Part shown: positions 51,974-59,983 of the stretch, piece by piece
How the letters are laid out: each line of letters begins with the position of its first letter
Numbering within the stretch: position 1 is the first letter of the stretch
Virus record (IMG/VR): IMGVR_UViG_3300038441_001309
Coordinates: 1-64,000 of that record
Origin: a virus
Direction: 5' to 3' (one strand)
Length of the DNA stretch: 64,000 bases
Position numbers and translations under genes: made by a program
The notes under the pieces: generated by a model
Seen by the model: the letters and a program-made list of their open reading frames with translations, nothing else
The model's database searches: none
What the model was told of the DNA's origin: nothing

Positions 51974-54319
51974 TTAGAGCATGTCTGACAAGAGGGTGGT
52001 GAGGTTGGCGTTGATCATTGGCAAACCCAGAGTTTCAGCACACAGGTAGAAGGGCGATACCGTCGAGTAAGTCTGACGACGTACGTCTGCTACCCGAAGA
52101 ATCTCTTCTGGGATACCGTTCAACTGCACGAGGTCCAGAGGCATCAGGAACGATGTGATCTTGACCTTGGGCTTCATCGGAGCATCTTTGCTCTTTGGTG
52201 CTTCCTCGGGCTGCTCGGTGGTTTCCTCGCTGTCCGCTTCCTTGGCACTGATCTCACCCGGCGCCAACTCATCATCATCGGCACCACCACCATCTCCGTA
52301 CACATACAGCTCATACAAAGCGTTTCTCATGGTGTCGTCTTCAATGCCGTCGACCCACTTCTTGATGGCGGTCTTGTTCGGCAGATCAACAGAGATTTTC
52401 ACAGCACGGTACGGGAGTGATGGCGTGGCCCCGTACTTGTGCGAGAACGCTTTCTCCCACAGAAGGTAGTGGAAGTAGTTTGACGACATTGGCTTTTTGT
52501 AGTCTTCCTTAGGACGCACGTAAGCCGACTTCAGGTACTTGGTGTCACCCTTCTTGATGGACTCAGTCACATTCTTTTCAGTCTGCGCCATAGACTTCAA
52601 GATTGGCATCATCTCAAAGTGACCAGTTGCGTAGATCTGATCCATGACGGATTCGATATACGCGTTGTCCTCTTCGATGATTTCTGGCGGGGAGTTGGAG
52701 TCCTTGTACTGAACGCCTTTGATCTCCAAGTCGGCTTTGGTATAAACGCCACCTTCTTGAGCGATCATCGATGCAACGTAGTGCTTGGCGATGTTGGTAA
52801 GGCCGAATGCCGAGAAGGCGTATTCGTTCTTCATTGCCAGCTTAAGGACGTCTTCACCACGCACGCCCATGCCAGCAGACAGACAGGCGAGGGTGTGGGT
52901 TACAACCTGGCAAGCCAAGAACACAACCGAGTGCCAAGTAGCCTGGCATGGTTTGTTGAACGAGGCTTCGCCGTTCTTCCACTTGACCCACTCGCGCACA
53001 GTGAACAGACAGGAGTCAGTGTCGGAACCTACAACCGAACGGCGACGAATGTCACGAGTACGGCTGATGTTTGGCGGAACGTTGAGCGAAGTCCAAAGGA
53101 TCTCAATCAGGTCATGGTACTTATCCAAGGTAGCCATGATGTTGGCATGGGTATTGCAGACCATGCCCAGCGCTTGCAGGTCCTGCTTATCGATCATATC
53201 CTTGATCGACTTACCGGCAGTTACCTCAGAGCACAGAATCAGAGCCAGTGCCTTGTGGTCACCTTTAACCTTCTTGATACCGGCGATTGGATCAGGGTGA
53301 TCGGCGCCGCCGACTGTTTCCAGTTCGGTCAGGAAACCATTCATGAACGCATCGTTGTACTTACGCAGGTGATACATGTCACCCGTGTAAAGGAACGCAG
53401 CGCGCTCGTACCCGTCCAGGGTCTGAACCAGTTCACCGATCTCTTCCATCGATTCCTCGTGTGACCAATACAGGCTGGTCGAGTAACGAATGGCGGCGAT
53501 GATGTCTTCCTGGGTCGGGATGTACAGGTTGTACTTCTCGATGACCTTCTTCAGTTTGTCGTAGTTGGTATTGCGGCAAATAGAAAGTATCTGCGCAATC
53601 ACAACTTCAGGCGACCAGTAGTGACGGCTACCTGCAACGAAACGTTCAATGGCGGCGTTGCCGTATGACACGGCGGAGCGACAGCCAGATGTCAGGGAGG
53701 AGTGGGCGGATACCAGAACGAACGGAGTAGACCCGATGGTCTGCATGCCCGAGATCCCGTTGTTGAAGATCTTGTGCGAGGTCTGTTCGTTGTTCTTAAT
53801 ACCGGCCTTGTTCTTCTCTTGGGCCTGTTTGAGTTCGTAGTCGGCCAGGGCTGCGTCACGAGCTGGAGTTTGGGGTTGCTCCAGCAGCTCGGCTACCTTA
53901 CCACCATACGAGGAAGCCATCAGCTTAGCTTCGAGAGCCTCAGCCTTAGCACCGTTACGCAGGTCCATGTTGCCGTTGATGTAAACCCCCATCATGGACT
54001 TGCGCACTTCTGGACGCACATAGGTGGTCATGGAAGGGGCGCAGATGAGGTCTTTGGCAACGATGTTCTTGAGGTAGTTGAGATAACCTACCTTACGGAT
54101 GAAGCGGTCACCATTCTTATCCTTGTCGATGATGGTGACGAGCGGGTTCTTGATGGGGAACTTACCATCACGACCAATGGTCTTGCGAATCCACTCAACG
54201 TTGTACTCGTAGTCACGGCCACGCATCTTCGTCAGGAAGAAGGCATTGTCGTGCATGTAGGTGCGGACCACGTTCAGGTCCCGCTGGTACTGCTCGGGTG
54301 ACAGCAGGAAGTGTTCCAT
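51974..54319 (-). CDS. Family B DNA polymerase, C-terminal half (palm motifs B and C)
   Basis: 781 residues; its ATG shares one base with the stop of the preceding gene (TGATG). The conserved polymerase motif B is read as K183-I-F-N-N187-G-I-S-G191, a divergent form of KxxxNSxYG. Motif C is G431-S-D433-T-D435-S (family YGDTDS), with the two catalytic aspartates. No exonuclease motifs are present; these and motif A lie in 20216-21967. An acidic disordered linker sits near residues 655-700 (DDDELAPGEISAKEADSEETTEQPEEAPKSK). Together the two halves can supply all palm aspartates. This half carries fingers, motif C and thumb. The call is strong; how the halves associate is inference. Confidence 0.82.
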   Translation of the reverse strand: MEHFLLSPEQYQRDLNVVRTYMHDNAFFLTKMRGRDYEYNVEWIRKTIGRDGKFPIKNPLVTIIDKDKNGDRFIRKVGYLNYLKNIVAKDLICAPSMTTYVRPEVRKSMMGVYINGNMDLRNGAKAEALEAKLMASSYGGKVAELLEQPQTPARDAALADYELKQAQEKNKAGIKNNEQTSHKIFNNGISGMQTIGSTPFVLVSAHSSLTSGCRSAVSYGNAAIERFVAGSRHYWSPEVVIAQILSICRNTNYDKLKKVIEKYNLYIPTQEDIIAAIRYSTSLYWSHEESMEEIGELVQTLDGYERAAFLYTGDMYHLRKYNDAFMNGFLTELETVGGADHPDPIAGIKKVKGDHKALALILCSEVTAGKSIKDMIDKQDLQALGMVCNTHANIMATLDKYHDLIEILWTSLNVPPNISRTRDIRRRSVVGSDTDSCLFTVREWVKWKNGEASFNKPCQATWHSVVFLACQVVTHTLACLSAGMGVRGEDVLKLAMKNEYAFSAFGLTNIAKHYVASMIAQEGGVYTKADLEIKGVQYKDSNSPPEIIEEDNAYIESVMDQIYATGHFEMMPILKSMAQTEKNVTESIKKGDTKYLKSAYVRPKEDYKKPMSSNYFHYLLWEKAFSHKYGATPSLPYRAVKISVDLPNKTAIKKWVDGIEDDTMRNALYELYVYGDGGGADDDELAPGEISAKEADSEETTEQPEEAPKSKDAPMKPKVKITSFLMPLDLVQLNGIPEEILRVADVRRQTYSTVSPFYLCAETLGLPMINANLTTLLSDML

Positions 54320-54744
54320 CAGGAGACCTGTTCTGCAAGGGATTTAAGATCAATCCCGTAGTGGACTGCTTCGCCAGAGGCTAACAGATTAATGCACAGA
54401 TTGTCGTTGACGCGACTGACCGTGTATACTGCCTTGGTTTTGCTGAACCCTGGACCAAACTCATCGCGTAGAAGGATGTACATCTCGTCGGCGAGGTCTT
54501 CTGCTTCTGCGGCGGTCTCATCACTGAACGACGTAAAGATCTCGCGGGTGCGCTCCAGGTGTTCGTGCATGTTGAGGTAGTGACGGTTCACTGTACCCTT
54601 TGCAATGTACTCAAACTCTTGGGCCAGATACTCGTTGGGGAGAGCATCTGCCAACTCTTTGAAGCCGCGTTCGGTAATCAGGTAATCACGGAAGTCAGCG
54701 ATTACCTCATCGAGCGCCACTTTACCAATGAAATGTGTGTCCAT
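54319..54744 (-). CDS. Hypothetical protein coupled to DNA polymerase half (141 aa)
   Basis: 141 residues, acidic and helical (SDETAAEAEDLADEMYILLRDEF). Ends one base into the polymerase ATG, so they are translated together. RBS weak. Could be a polymerase accessory protein; no family recognised. Confidence 0.6.
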   Translation of the reverse strand: MDTHFIGKVALDEVIADFRDYLITERGFKELADALPNEYLAQEFEYIAKGTVNRHYLNMHEHLERTREIFTSFSDETAAEAEDLADEMYILLRDEFGPGFSKTKAVYTVSRVNDNLCINLLASGEAVHYGIDLKSLAEQVS

Positions 54745-54810
54745 GGGAAATGTCTTATGTGTGCGGGACTACTTAATGTCCCCAGCTCATTCTAAACGAC
54801 GGCATAGCGA

Positions 54811-54826
54811 CCAGCCCGAAGGCTGG
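54811..54826 (-). terminator. Hairpin terminator after CYTH-like gene
   Basis: CCAGCC-cgaa-GGCTGG; GGCATAG lies at 54801, giving a hairpin-then-CTATGCC arrangement on the minus strand. Confidence 0.75.
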
Positions 54827-54834
54827 CCACCAAC

Positions 54835-55458
54835 TTACATGGTCTTGTAAGTCATCATCTGCATGAACTCGCGCAGGGCGGCGCGATCTACGTCGGAACC
54901 TTTGTACGGGTCAACGTGTTTCAGGTCGGTCAGGGTGAGCGGCAGTTGCGGACAGGCCTCATCGGCGCTTTCCACTTCGAAGTCGAACTTGGCGTAGCCC
55001 AAGGCATTACCGTGACGGTCGAGGAACACGTCGAGTTCCAACTTCTTCTGACCTTCTGGCTGGATGACGTAGCGCATTTTGGTCATCGCTTCGCCGAAGG
55101 TCTGGGAGAGGAAGTCGTACAGCGCTTCACCGCATTCCTTGGTGTCTTCCATCATGCCAGCTTGGCCAGGCACGAACACCTTACGGGTGATCACGCAGGA
55201 CTCGCGGTTGATGCGGCGCACGCGCAGGGTCGGCGGGTTGTCAGCAGCAGACTTGATCAGGATCTTGCACTGGGATTGCTCCTGCAAGAACTTGGTCACG
55301 TACGGCTGCTTGGCCAGTTCAGCCAACTGGTTGGCGTCGGCGATCTTGCCGTAGAAAACGTGTTCGACTTCTTGGGTAGCTTTGCCGGATGCGTCCTCGT
55401 TGTCCAACGATTCGAGCATCATGAGCATTCGCTGATTGAGTTTTACGTCGCGAGCCAT
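54835..55458 (-). CDS. CYTH-domain-like protein (triphosphate tunnel family)
   Basis: ATG 55458 with AGG 8 nt upstream fits better than the GTG at 55467; 207 residues. Features of the CYTH fold (class IV adenylate cyclase / thiamine triphosphatase) appear in order: an E30-V-E32 strand, KILIKS (65-70), LRVRRINRESCVITRK (78-93, the R..R....E...T.K pattern), KMRYVIQ (127-133), KLELDVFLDRHG (139-150) and AKFDFEVE (156-163). The first Lys of ExExK is not evident, so it may not be a standard enzyme. Such a protein might make or break cyclic or linear triphosphates. Its promoter and role in phage are unknown. Confidence 0.6.
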   Translation of the reverse strand: MARDVKLNQRMLMMLESLDNEDASGKATQEVEHVFYGKIADANQLAELAKQPYVTKFLQEQSQCKILIKSAADNPPTLRVRRINRESCVITRKVFVPGQAGMMEDTKECGEALYDFLSQTFGEAMTKMRYVIQPEGQKKLELDVFLDRHGNALGYAKFDFEVESADEACPQLPLTLTDLKHVDPYKGSDVDRAALREFMQMMTYKTM

Positions 55459-55486
55459 GCTGGGCACCTGTTTTGAGACAAAAAAA

Positions 55487-55843
55487 TTAGGGGGCGAGGA
55501 TGTACATATCTTCCAAGATGATCGACCTCACCCTCGCATCACATGCCGAGAGGTAGAGGTCGTTCTTGGTACCCAGCGCAAAATCTACGCTGCGGATCGT
55601 AGGTGTCGCTTCGTCGTCTACTTCAAAGCTAAACGACTCACTGGTTCCACCCACGCTGGACATCACGTGTTGGGTCGACTGTTCGACGCTGTAGGTATCA
55701 TCCTCCAGTTCGATAGAGCCAACCTTAAAGAAGACCCGGTAGTCCCGACCAACCTTGTGAATCTCTTCCAGGCACGGAGTGAGATCCAAAGGTTGGCCGG
55801 GGGCTATCCGCAGTAGCCCGTCTACGCCGGAGTAGGTGGACAT
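55487..55843 (-). CDS. Hypothetical protein (118 aa)
   Basis: 118 residues; AGG 9 nt before ATG. Beta-rich with SVGGTSESFSFEVDDEA, no recognised fold. Lies in a run of small genes, a few bases from its neighbours on each side. Confidence 0.55.
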   Translation of the reverse strand: MSTYSGVDGLLRIAPGQPLDLTPCLEEIHKVGRDYRVFFKVGSIELEDDTYSVEQSTQHVMSSVGGTSESFSFEVDDEATPTIRSVDFALGTKNDLYLSACDARVRSIILEDMYILAP

Positions 55844-55845
55844 GG

Positions 55846-56259
55846 CTACACCTGTCGTGCGGTGACAGAGAAGTCCTTGAGACCGTTACCGGACAGGATG
55901 TTCTGCAACTCCTGCTCGGTAATGCCATCACGAACCACCACGTCGTACACGGTAGACCCGGCCACTTGCACCGAGGTCAACTCGATCAGTGGCTCAGGGA
56001 TTACGAACACCGGGGTGGACTCCGACTGCTTGAGCAAGATGTAGTTGATCTTGTTCTCGTCGGCCGAAGAACCACTGCGGAAGTACGCCTTGGTCTGGGC
56101 CACCAAAGCGCGCAGGTCACCGGCAAACATGCCGGCAACCGCCATTGGAACCTCGCCCTGGAATGTGTAGCCCGTGAACGTGGTACGTCCTTGGATTTGC
56201 ATTCTGGCAACGAGGTTGATCTTGGTATTAGGCGCCAAGCTGCGCAATGATACCGCCAT
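55846..56259 (-). CDS. Hypothetical beta-rich protein (137 aa)
   Basis: ATG 56259 has AGAGG 9 nt upstream and is preferred over the TTG at 56265; 137 residues. Beta-rich N-terminus (VSLRSLAPNTKINLVARMQIQGRTTFTGYTFQ) followed by an alternating hydrophobic segment. No family recognised. Confidence 0.55.
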   Translation of the reverse strand: MAVSLRSLAPNTKINLVARMQIQGRTTFTGYTFQGEVPMAVAGMFAGDLRALVAQTKAYFRSGSSADENKINYILLKQSESTPVFVIPEPLIELTSVQVAGSTVYDVVVRDGITEQELQNILSGNGLKDFSVTARQV

Positions 56260-56704
56260 TGTCAAGATCCTCTTGAGAGAAGTGTAGCATCACCTTTGTG
56301 GTGCCACTGATTACGGAGAAGCCGATAACGTCCTCCCAGTACACGTTGGCTACCCAAGTCATGCTTTCACGGAGGTCGTCCATCAACTCATTCATGAGCA
56401 AGGTGCCAATGGCCAAACAGTTAGCGTCGTAGAAACGCTCCATGTGGTAGTCATTGAGGCAGATACCCACCGCCTGGGAGACCTTGTGTAGCCATGCGCT
56501 TTGCGGGGCGTCCATAGGAACACCCATTCGAAAACGCTTACGACGCAGCATGTCATAGATGCCGGCCAGCACCTCTGACTCGACAATTACAACAGCTGCG
56601 GTCTGGTCAACCTCGATTTCAAGGGGGCACTCGTGTTGCCATGCCTTCTTGTTCGGGTCTCTGGCTGATTGCTCATCAGCTTCTGGGGGGTTGGATTCTA
56701 TCAT
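56228..56704 (-). CDS. Hypothetical small protein (158 aa), member 1 of small-gene array
   Basis: ATG 56704 (MIESNPPEADE) gives 158 residues. A beta start (CPLEIEVDQTAAVVIVESEVLA) precedes a helical domain and an aromatic middle (WVANVYWEDVIGFSVISG). RBS weak; overlaps both neighbours by about 30 nt. Unknown, but see the array at 56228-59937. Confidence 0.55.
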   Translation of the reverse strand: MIESNPPEADEQSARDPNKKAWQHECPLEIEVDQTAAVVIVESEVLAGIYDMLRRKRFRMGVPMDAPQSAWLHKVSQAVGICLNDYHMERFYDANCLAIGTLLMNELMDDLRESMTWVANVYWEDVIGFSVISGTTKVMLHFSQEDLDNGGIIAQLGA

Positions 56705-57104
56705 GATGTTTCGCCATATCCATTTCGTTGGACACTTCAATGACCAGTCGCTTGTTACTGAAGCTTATGTCTGTCGCGTAGAACAATCCATTCGCGAGCA
56801 GCTGCGGCTTGAACAGATTCAGATTATGGTGCACATCAAACCAAAATTGATCATTGGGCTCTAGCGTGCAGCTATGCCCGATGGCCTTGTCCATGTCCTC
56901 GAATTCCTCTTCCTCGTCATGATTAGGCGAGTTGGGATCGATGTAACCAAAGAACCCACAGGCTGCACTGATTGCCAGCTCGTCGGGTCCTCCGTATTCG
57001 GAAGTCTCGGAGTCCAGTCCCCAAGACTCCTCAGGCAAATCTCCCACGTAGTCATTAACCTCCTCAGTGAGGTCGATGACCAATACTCTCTTTTTACGCA
57101 TCAT
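56676..57104 (-). CDS. Hypothetical acidic protein (142 aa), member 2 of small-gene array
   Basis: 142 residues starting MMRKKRVLVIDLTEEV, an N-terminal beta strand then V-I-D-L-x-E motif, followed by an acidic linker (NHDEEEEFEDMD). Its ATG overlaps the stop of the next upstream gene (ATGA). The V/I-x-I-D-L-x-E start recurs in several genes of the array. Confidence 0.55.
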   Translation of the reverse strand: MMRKKRVLVIDLTEEVNDYVGDLPEESWGLDSETSEYGGPDELAISAACGFFGYIDPNSPNHDEEEEFEDMDKAIGHSCTLEPNDQFWFDVHHNLNLFKPQLLANGLFYATDISFSNKRLVIEVSNEMDMAKHHDRIQPPRS

Positions 57105-57544
57105 TTGCTTATCTCAAATTGAAAGCTCCCCGGAGTCAGCGTGAACTCAATCTTGGCCGGTGCCTGCATCGACCAGTCGGGGAACTCTTGATCAATCGGA
57201 TCGGCGACCCATTCATAGACCGTCATCAGGTCATCAATGATTCGCTCGGTGTCAAACTTACCGCCTGTCATGTACACAAAACGTGACAGGATGCGTTCGT
57301 AGTTTTGCAGGTACTCAACTGCACCAGTGCCGGGGAATTGAATCTTCCACGGCACCGAGTAGTCGCTACGAGCACCTGTATGGATGTACTGCGTGTTGAA
57401 GCGTTCCATTGCAATTGCCTCTAAGACAAGTTCAAGGATCGCCGTGCAGTAACCATCGATGTTGCCAATCTCCAATCCCAGATCGAAGAAATGATCTTCT
57501 CTGGATAATCGCAGGATCATGATGGTCTTCCAATACGGGTTCAT
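57101..57544 (-). CDS. Hypothetical protein (147 aa), member 3 of small-gene array
   Basis: 147 residues. Starts in the TAATG overlap with the upstream stop. After a ten-residue leader come MILRLSREDHFFDLGLEIG, then helices (YCTAILELVLEAIAM), and a C-terminal beta strand (KIEFTLTPGSFQFEIS). Overall shape like its neighbours: beta start, helical core, beta end. Confidence 0.55.
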   Translation of the reverse strand: MNPYWKTIMILRLSREDHFFDLGLEIGNIDGYCTAILELVLEAIAMERFNTQYIHTGARSDYSVPWKIQFPGTGAVEYLQNYERILSRFVYMTGGKFDTERIIDDLMTVYEWVADPIDQEFPDWSMQAPAKIEFTLTPGSFQFEISK

Positions 57545-58119
57545 TAGGTCAGTAGCCTTTGGTTAGGTCCAGGCCTCACCCAAAGAGTGAATGACAACCT
57601 GTTGGCCGGGTCCTTCCTTTCACGGATCACTGGGAACGCCTCTGCCATTCTCTGCTCGTGGGGGGTACCCATCTGCCGAGGATCTGGCAAGTAGTTCTCA
57701 GGTGTTCCGATCTGGATAGGTGTGAATGTATACAAGTGGGGCAGACCCAGGGCTACTTTAAGTTGCGGATAGAAGAACAGGATCGTGTTGACGAAGTTGA
57801 AAGCCAACTCAGTCACTACGGTCATGGTCTCCTGATAGCCCCATCGGGATTCCTCTTGCTGGAACATCGGATAAACCGATTGAATGTTCTCAGCCATGGA
57901 GTTGCGTACTTGTACCACCCGGTGACGATCAGCCAAGCTCAGCGAAACAGGCGACATCATAAATGCACACGCACACACAAGCGCCATGTGCTTGTAGTGT
58001 GTGCATGCCATTGTGGTCATTTCGGTGCTGAATTTGTTGCCTGTTACCGCTGACAGCAGTAGGCCGATCTCTCCAATGGATTCTTCTAGATCAATGGATA
58101 CTCGGTAATGTCCAAACAT
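57544..58119 (-). CDS. Hypothetical protein (191 aa), member 4 of small-gene array
   Basis: 191 residues; MFGHYRVSIDLEESIGEIGLLL start, then a hydrophobic run (HMALVCACAFMMSPVSLSLAD) and a C-terminal RLSFTLWVRPGP strand. Overlaps the next upstream gene by 34 nt. The N-terminal S-I-D-L-E-E-S-I-G-E motif matches those of 58086 (W-D-L-S-E-M-I-G-E) and 58532 (I-N-L-G-E-I-I-G). Confidence 0.55.
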   Translation of the reverse strand: MFGHYRVSIDLEESIGEIGLLLSAVTGNKFSTEMTTMACTHYKHMALVCACAFMMSPVSLSLADRHRVVQVRNSMAENIQSVYPMFQQEESRWGYQETMTVVTELAFNFVNTILFFYPQLKVALGLPHLYTFTPIQIGTPENYLPDPRQMGTPHEQRMAEAFPVIRERKDPANRLSFTLWVRPGPNQRLLT

Positions 58120-58523
58120 GCGTCAGGGTTCTCATAATAGTACCCGCCATGGATAGCCACTCTCAGCATCATGGGGGTGAGTTGTGTAACGTCATCGATA
58201 ACGTACCAATCGAAATCACGGGCAGTGAAGTCGGTGAACCACGTCATCTCTTTATACCAGCGTCGAGCCTGGGACTTGAAGAACAATCCCAAGAACTCGT
58301 AGTTGCGACCGATGTTGCTCTCGACAAAGTCAGCCAGCGCGTCTGTGCCAGCTGCTTGGTCACGCAATGCAATCGCAGCAAGGTCAGCCAGCAGATGTTT
58401 CCACTCTACCGGCGTGTCCCTGATTATTTCATCGTGCCCATCCACGAAAGGGGAGTGTTGCTTGAACGCGAAGTCCGCCTCCCCAATCATTTCAGACAGG
58501 TCCCAGTGTACGACTGCTTTCAT
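58086..58523 (-). CDS. Hypothetical protein (145 aa), member 5 of small-gene array
   Basis: 145 residues; TAGGAG before ATG. N-terminus MKAVVHWDLSEMIGEADF, a helical middle (LLADLAAIALRDQAAG), and C-terminal LRVAIHGGYYYENPDACLDI. Shares the beta-D-L-x-E-x-I-G-E start with its neighbours. Unknown. Confidence 0.6.
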   Translation of the reverse strand: MKAVVHWDLSEMIGEADFAFKQHSPFVDGHDEIIRDTPVEWKHLLADLAAIALRDQAAGTDALADFVESNIGRNYEFLGLFFKSQARRWYKEMTWFTDFTARDFDWYVIDDVTQLTPMMLRVAIHGGYYYENPDACLDITEYPLI

Positions 58524-58531
58524 CGCATCTC

Positions 58532-59020
58532 CTAGAACCCTCGACCCTCGGGCTCGTCAGTCCCGTCGTAGTCAAGAGGTTCCTCCAGTTGTTGTGTGGC
58601 CAGAGACCAGTGGTACCAGATGGTCAAGGTGTGGTAACCATTGACCATTGGGGTTGGTACTTGGTTCGCGTCGAAGGAACGACCAGGGTTTTGTTGCCTG
58701 ATCATTCCTTCCATGCGGGCGATGTCCGCTGCCAATGCATTCCAGAAGTGTTCCAGGAATATCGTGGCAGATGGTTGCAGGTTAATGGGGAAGAACCGAG
58801 CGGCTTCCGAGATCGACAGTCCTCCAGGTATACCCAGGAGGCAATGGATCATGCCGCGACACAAGTAGCCCGACGTATCGCCAGTGAACTGGGAAGCGAT
58901 GGTAGCAAACCGATCGTCTCCCAGGTCATAGTCGAAGGCACCTATGATCTCTCCAAGATTGATGACGATCTTGAAGTCTGGGTTGGGCTCTATTGGCCCT
59001 GGATGGAATGACTGCTTCAT
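58532..59020 (-). CDS. Hypothetical protein (162 aa), member 6 of small-gene array
   Basis: 162 residues. PIEPNPDFKIVINLGEIIGAFDYDLGDD at the start (I-V-I-N-L-G-E-I-I-G), helical middle, C-terminal HTLTIWYHWSLATQQLEEPL. Starts 3 nt after the stop of the upstream gene, RBS weak, so reinitiation is likely. Confidence 0.6.
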   Translation of the reverse strand: MKQSFHPGPIEPNPDFKIVINLGEIIGAFDYDLGDDRFATIASQFTGDTSGYLCRGMIHCLLGIPGGLSISEAARFFPINLQPSATIFLEHFWNALAADIARMEGMIRQQNPGRSFDANQVPTPMVNGYHTLTIWYHWSLATQQLEEPLDYDGTDEPEGRGF

Positions 59021-59023
59021 GCG

Positions 59024-59599
59024 TTATCCGATCAGGTGGTACACAAAGTCATGCATGCTGCCCCCGGAAGCTACAACGGAGGCTTCAACTACATGGCGCT
59101 GGCAACAGAAGTTGAAGATCATGTGTTTGGTGTGCGGTGTGACATCCACCGTCCACAAATCACCACGGTTGTAGAACGAAGACACGAACTCATGAAGCTC
59201 CGTGCCGATGTCGTAATAGATATCGTCCAGCAGATCGTCCAACGCTTCCAGGTACCGGCGCTCTGGACTGTCCTTTGGATAGATGTCCCCATCTTCGCCA
59301 CGGTCAGGAATGGTCGGTGGCTCGTGGGACTCTTGCACTGCGCGGACGAAGAACTTGATCTGATCATCGTCCCCGCCATCATTGGCCACCTTGAGCAGAA
59401 TGGCCAACATGTTTTGTACGCGGTCGTTGTTGGTGCCCAGAATCTTCTCACGCAGAATACCTTTGGCATCCGTGTGAACAAACTCAAGCCAGTGCTTTGG
59501 CTCCAGCAGATTCAAACCCAGTGATTCGGTGAAGCCACCCTGAGGTATCAGCTTAGGGAGTTCAGCCAGTTGTTCGCCCAGGTCAAATACGAATTTCAT
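59024..59599 (-). CDS. Hypothetical protein (191 aa), member 7 of small-gene array
   Basis: ATG 59599 has AAGGAG 8 nt upstream and is chosen over 59680; 191 residues starting MKFVFDLGEQLAELPKL. The V-F-D-L-G-E start again resembles its neighbours. Middle acidic (GDIYPKDSPERRYLEALDDLLDDIYYDIG), C-terminal HMIFNFCCQRHVVEASVV. Confidence 0.6.
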   Translation of the reverse strand: MKFVFDLGEQLAELPKLIPQGGFTESLGLNLLEPKHWLEFVHTDAKGILREKILGTNNDRVQNMLAILLKVANDGGDDDQIKFFVRAVQESHEPPTIPDRGEDGDIYPKDSPERRYLEALDDLLDDIYYDIGTELHEFVSSFYNRGDLWTVDVTPHTKHMIFNFCCQRHVVEASVVASGGSMHDFVYHLIG

Positions 59600-59937
59600 C
59601 CAGCACGCTCCTTGAGAAAACTGATCGAGCAATAAGCCCGACCTTGGACGCACACCAGCAGTTCCTCTTCCCCTGTCCATCCATTTTCATAAAGCATTTC
59701 CGTTAGCGTCTTGTAGATTTCCTTCATATGGAAATCACGAGTCACCTGTGCTTCAAAGGGAAGATCGGGCGCTGTCCACCAAGGTGGGGTGAGGACAGGT
59801 AGCCCGAGATCCACGAGGAGCCAAGCGAGATACTCTTCCATGGCGATGTCACAGTTGACATGGAGTAGGTCCTGCTCATACTCAGATACGTGGAACAAGA
59901 ACGTGGTATGGTCTTGGGGGATTGGTGTTAACTTCAT
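59596..59937 (-). CDS. Hypothetical protein (113 aa), member 8, first gene of the array
   Basis: 113 residues, promoter-proximal, 29 nt downstream of an early-promoter element. MKLTPIPQDHTTFLFHVSEYEQDLLHVN, then a helical middle and C-terminal YCSISFLKERAG. Overlaps the next gene's start by 4 nt (ATGA). Same general beta-helix-beta shape as the others but without the D-L-x-E motif. Confidence 0.6.
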   Translation of the reverse strand: MKLTPIPQDHTTFLFHVSEYEQDLLHVNCDIAMEEYLAWLLVDLGLPVLTPPWWTAPDLPFEAQVTRDFHMKEIYKTLTEMLYENGWTGEEELLVCVQGRAYCSISFLKERAG

Positions 59938-59965
59938 AGACGAATATCCAGGACCAATTCATCTT

Positions 59966-59983
59966 GATAATTTAGGTTTCAAA
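59966..59983 (-). promoter_or_regulatory. Candidate early promoter element (copy 5)
   Basis: GATAATTTAGGTTTCAAA, identical to the copy at 39950, here 29 nt upstream of the first gene of the small-gene array. Confidence 0.6.

Noticed and set aside
51974-54319. The 781-residue protein as a stand-alone polymerase
   Set aside because: It lacks motif A and all exonuclease motifs, which are found in the other gene.
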